Notes under the pieces: generated by a model
Database searches by the model: none
Told to the model about the DNA's origin: nothing
The model's input: the letters and a program-made list of their open reading frames with translations, nothing else
Position numbers and translations under genes: made by a program
Part shown: piece after piece, positions 60,959 through 64,000 of the stretch
How the letters are laid out: each line of letters begins with the position of its first letter
Position numbering within the stretch: the first letter of the stretch is position 1
Assembly (NCBI GenBank): GCA_013407085.1
Contig: JACCGJ010005261.1
Coordinates: 16,910 to 80,909, forward strand
DNA: 64,000 nucleotides
Origin: Atriophallophorus winterbourni
Lineage: Eukaryota > Platyhelminthes > Trematoda > Plagiorchiida > Microphallidae
Direction: 5' to 3'

Positions 60959-62222
60959 TTAAATAAATAAATAAATTTTATTCTTGGAAGTCCAAGGCAT
61001 GTTGAACATGATCAATAATTTCCAAAAGCTTTGTACAATAAGATTATAGGATGTACATTTGCAAAAACTATTTGCTCAAGGTCATTTGTTTCATCGGAAT
61101 TTAACGTTCAATAAATATAAAGGTAACGGTTTTTAAAGTTGTTTCCAGGTGATCGGTACGTGATCTGATGTATTCCGAAAACACAGTTATTGATGATCCC
61201 CGAGGAATTACGCACCTTCGGGCGTGCTTGGCCCCAAAATCATTACAACGCATTTCTGTCGGGTTACTGGAAACTGCTATTTTACTGTCTTATCAAACTA
61301 TTTGTTCAATTCGTTCTCAAAAACTGTATTCTCAACAGAAGAGCTTACTGCACCTCAAACTTTAAGATCATCCGCAAGACGTAGACAATTCATATTTATT
61401 GTGTCGTGAAGGTCATTAACAATAATTTGAAAAGTAACGGAAGAGAACAGATCATTACTGAACCCCGGAAGTTGGACGTGTAATCTGCGATTTGACTCTG
61501 TTAACCTCGACCAGTGTATAACGGTCAACAAGAAAGTCTTCAATCTAAGTTAGAACAGGTCCCTTTGCACCACGAGCACGGAGCTTAGCAATAGACGTTG
61601 AATTTGATCACGGTCAAAAGCCTTACTGAAACCAACAAAGGCAGTGAATACCGGGTGGCTCAGATCGAGTTCATTACACCAATGCTCGCGAGCAGTGATT
61701 AGATTGGATGCGCATGATAGTCTTGGCGCAAAACCATGCTGAGCAGATGTTAAAGGACTCGTTGTAAAGAGAAAGTCTTCAATCTGTTTCTAGCAGTCGC
61801 TTCAGAATCTTCCAAACTACCGAAGTGAGGGTAACCGGTAGGTAGTTAGCCGGATCACTTATTTAACCGCTCTTATACATTTGTTTCACGATGCCGTACT
61901 TCCAATCTTGAGGTAACCTACCACACCTTACGGATAAATTGAAAATTAGCGTCAGTGGTTTGTGTATGATACTCGACAATACCTCTCAAAGCATTGTGGG
62001 TATATCGTCCTGGCCAGATGCTAAGTGTACATCAAGTCGTTCAAGTAATTGATGCACCCTCTCTGGTGAGACCGAGATATCAGGCATTTCGGCGCTGCTC
62101 TCATGAATCAGAGGAATTGGAGACGTCTCCTCTGTGTAAAACGAACTGTACTGGGCAGCGATAAGAATTGCTTTACTTTCATCTTCATGTTCAGTCGAAC
62201 CTGCATAGATATCAAGCAAGGT
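60959..62222 (-). pseudogene. CR1-like fragment, family G copy 2
   Basis: 3' end …GCCTTGGACTTCCAAGAATAAAA with TTTA units (60959-61010). RT pieces: IIVNDLHDTINMNCLRLADDLKV (61430-61355), FVGFSKAFDRDQ (61640-61600), pre-RT text to 62219 (LDIYAGSTEHEDESKAILIAAQYSSFYTEE and LASGQDDIPTML). LADD replaces the usual FADD. Frames are broken. Confidence 0.72.
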
Positions 62223-64000
62223 AATAATGATAATATATATTGTTGGACATCCAAGGCATGCAATACATGATCAGTTTATCAAAATTTGAAAAGCAAAACA
62301 AAATAAAACAGTGCAAGTGACCGGAGTGAGTGGGATATTTGAACATTTATTCCGTTCAATAATGGAAATAAATTTACAGTAGTTAAGAAAAAAATTTCAA
62401 TGTCTGATAGAAATGAAATTTCATTTGAATTATGTCGAGATTTACGAATGGTGAGGATGCAAGAAACAAATGTAGAACAGAAATGGAAGGTAATTATGGG
62501 AAAAGTAGGGCGAATTGCAATGAAGTTGTCATAAAAAAATGATAAATAAATTATATATGCATAAATTCATGTTTTTACGGGAAAAGGGAACATATATCCA
62601 TCGGGGAAAAAAATCTAAGAAATTGTGGGGGATGAGAGAGGGTGTGGCTAATAGCAGGGAGGAGGCAGTAGGGTGCTGTGCTCCAATACTCTTGAAGAAT
62701 TGTCGAGGAATCGAACCAAAATTTGTTCACTAACCGGATTTTCGTTATCTGCAGGAGAGTAAATCGCATACGGAACAAATCTCGGGCGGATAGATTTCAA
62801 ACCAATTACAGTGATGGTTCGTTATTCGGAGAAACTGGAATATAATGAAAGATTTTCTCTTCACCAGCACGGTGAGAGGTCATTAATGTGAAATAAGAAA
62901 TAAGAAATAAGAATGTACATTTTAAAAAACATTGATTTTTTAATAGTTTTTTTACGTTTTTCATTTTTTTGGTAGATTTCCATTATTTTGCACGTTTGGA
63001 TGGAAATGTGACATTTCTAGGCCTCATGCGAAATAAAAGACAGTTATAAACATAATGGTGTATAGAAAATGTTATCGAAGGCAACGTTGAGATTAATTAG
63101 TATAAAAGCAATTTTATGGTCCGGTAACATGACACTTAAATGGCCAGTTATCCAGAGAATACTATCTGACCTCATGATATACTAATATATGCAGAAAGAT
63201 GTGGATTTAGAAACCTGAGATCCCATGAGAGTATAGAATAGAAGAGTTTATCTTAAGGATTCGGGATAGTAAGTGAACGGTAATATTTCCTACAAGCGTT
63301 TTAAATTTTCCTGTAGATGTGCACATACGGAAATGTAGAGGAAGAGAATTCCAAAGTTGTGCATATCTAATTGAGAAGGAGTTAAGTCCAACTTTAGCGC
63401 GAGTATAAAGGATATTCAATAGCCTTGTTCGAATGCGCAGATCATATCGAATATAATCGCGAAGCTTCAGTTATACGTCTACTGTACGCGAACACGCGTT
63501 TCAGCACCGAATTGGCTTCGTCCAAAAAACGAGTTTTATAGTTCTGACGTTTTCCTTTTTTGAGGTAGGTGCACTTGTTGCGGATGACTTTGTAAGTTAC
63601 ATAGTCATCGGTGCATCCACTAGAACAAAACTTCCGCCATTACCACTTTCTTTCATTTATGTATTTACCAATAACGTTATCAAATGACGGCGGTCTATTA
63701 GCGGGGGATCTTCCATTCATCCATGGGGCATGATTTTCAAGCGATCTGAATTTACCCAAAAAGTCTAACCTAGTTTCTGAGCATGTCTCGTCAAAGGTTG
63801 CGACTTGCATCACATTTGTCTATTTGTCAACATTTCCTTTCATGACATTTTCTATACACCATTATGTATATACCTCCTATCATATTAATTATATTCCCCA
63901 AATTTCATTTCATAATCCATATGTTTCTCACCCCAATTATGAACCATACTTCAACCCTAATACTACTTTTTTCAAACATACAGAAATTGAATTTTAAGCA
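62223..64000 (-). pseudogene. CR1-like fragment, family G/related copy 3, 3' part
   Basis: A 3' end with GTTGGACATCCAAGGCATGC at 62236. A second 3' hairpin (62856-62880) with AATAAGA units at 62890-62910 marks another element whose RT tail (NILYTRAKVGLNSFSIRYAQLWNSLP) is at 63419-63207. So at least two elements are stacked here. 62290-62850 and 63480-64000 contain no recognisable coding sequence. Confidence 0.55.

Noticed and set aside
1..64000. CRISPR array or prokaryotic defence system
   Set aside because: No regularly spaced short direct repeats with unique spacers and no prokaryotic gene; all tandem repeats are transposon tails, microsatellites or hammerhead units.

Overview
This 64-kb window is eukaryotic, intergenic, repeat-saturated DNA. 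It reads as a metazoan genome and most likely a flatworm (trematode or cestode). The reasons are: CR1-like and RTE-like non-LTR retrotransposons whose ORF1 carries a PHD-type finger, a Gypsy element that looks like the CsRn1 group, and above all a tRNA-derived SINE carrying a hammerhead ribozyme, an arrangement known from the schistosome Sm-alpha family. No bacterial-style operons, rRNA, functional tRNA or CRISPR were seen. The only convincing host gene is a single-exon Na+/H+ exchanger at 9.5-11.9 kb on the minus strand.

Layout. 0-9 kb: tandem hammerhead-repeat units, an Sm-alpha-like SINE, CR1 relics, a pogo/Tigger-like DNA transposon remnant (4927-5774) and a decayed CR1 copy (family C). 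9.5-12 kb: the exchanger. 12-19.5 kb: CR1 relics and several hammerhead-bearing short repeats, two of them nested. 19.6-24.06 kb: nearly full-length CR1-like element (family A). 24-40 kb: a mosaic of nested CR1 and RTE fragments, another hammerhead element, a pogo-type MITE and an isolated hammerhead-like motif. 41-43.7 kb: an LTR element with almost identical LTRs, a gag-like ORF and a large internal inverted repeat. 44.4-48.86 kb: an apparently intact CR1-like element (family D). 49.3-52.4 kb: an LTR element with a gag-integrase fusion ORF and no protease/RT/RNase H. 53.7-57.25 kb: a decayed CsRn1-like LTR element with a clear target duplication. 57.3-64 kb: minus-strand CR1-like fragments (families F, G and a second D copy).

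How parts work together. In CR1-like elements ORF1 (PHD plus RRM-like nucleic-acid-binding domains) and ORF2 (endonuclease plus reverse transcriptase) copy RNA into chromosomal DNA. In the two best-preserved families here ORF2 has no ATG and lies in the -1 frame of ORF1. In both, the overlap holds an in-frame A AAA AAC heptamer, a short spacer and a perfect GC-rich hairpin just before the ORF1 stop. This is the standard layout of a -1 programmed ribosomal frameshift site, and I consider it the most interesting signal in the window. The second strong signal is a set of hammerhead self-cleaving ribozymes in at least three unrelated short repeat families, including one pair of copies with a compensatory base-pair change.
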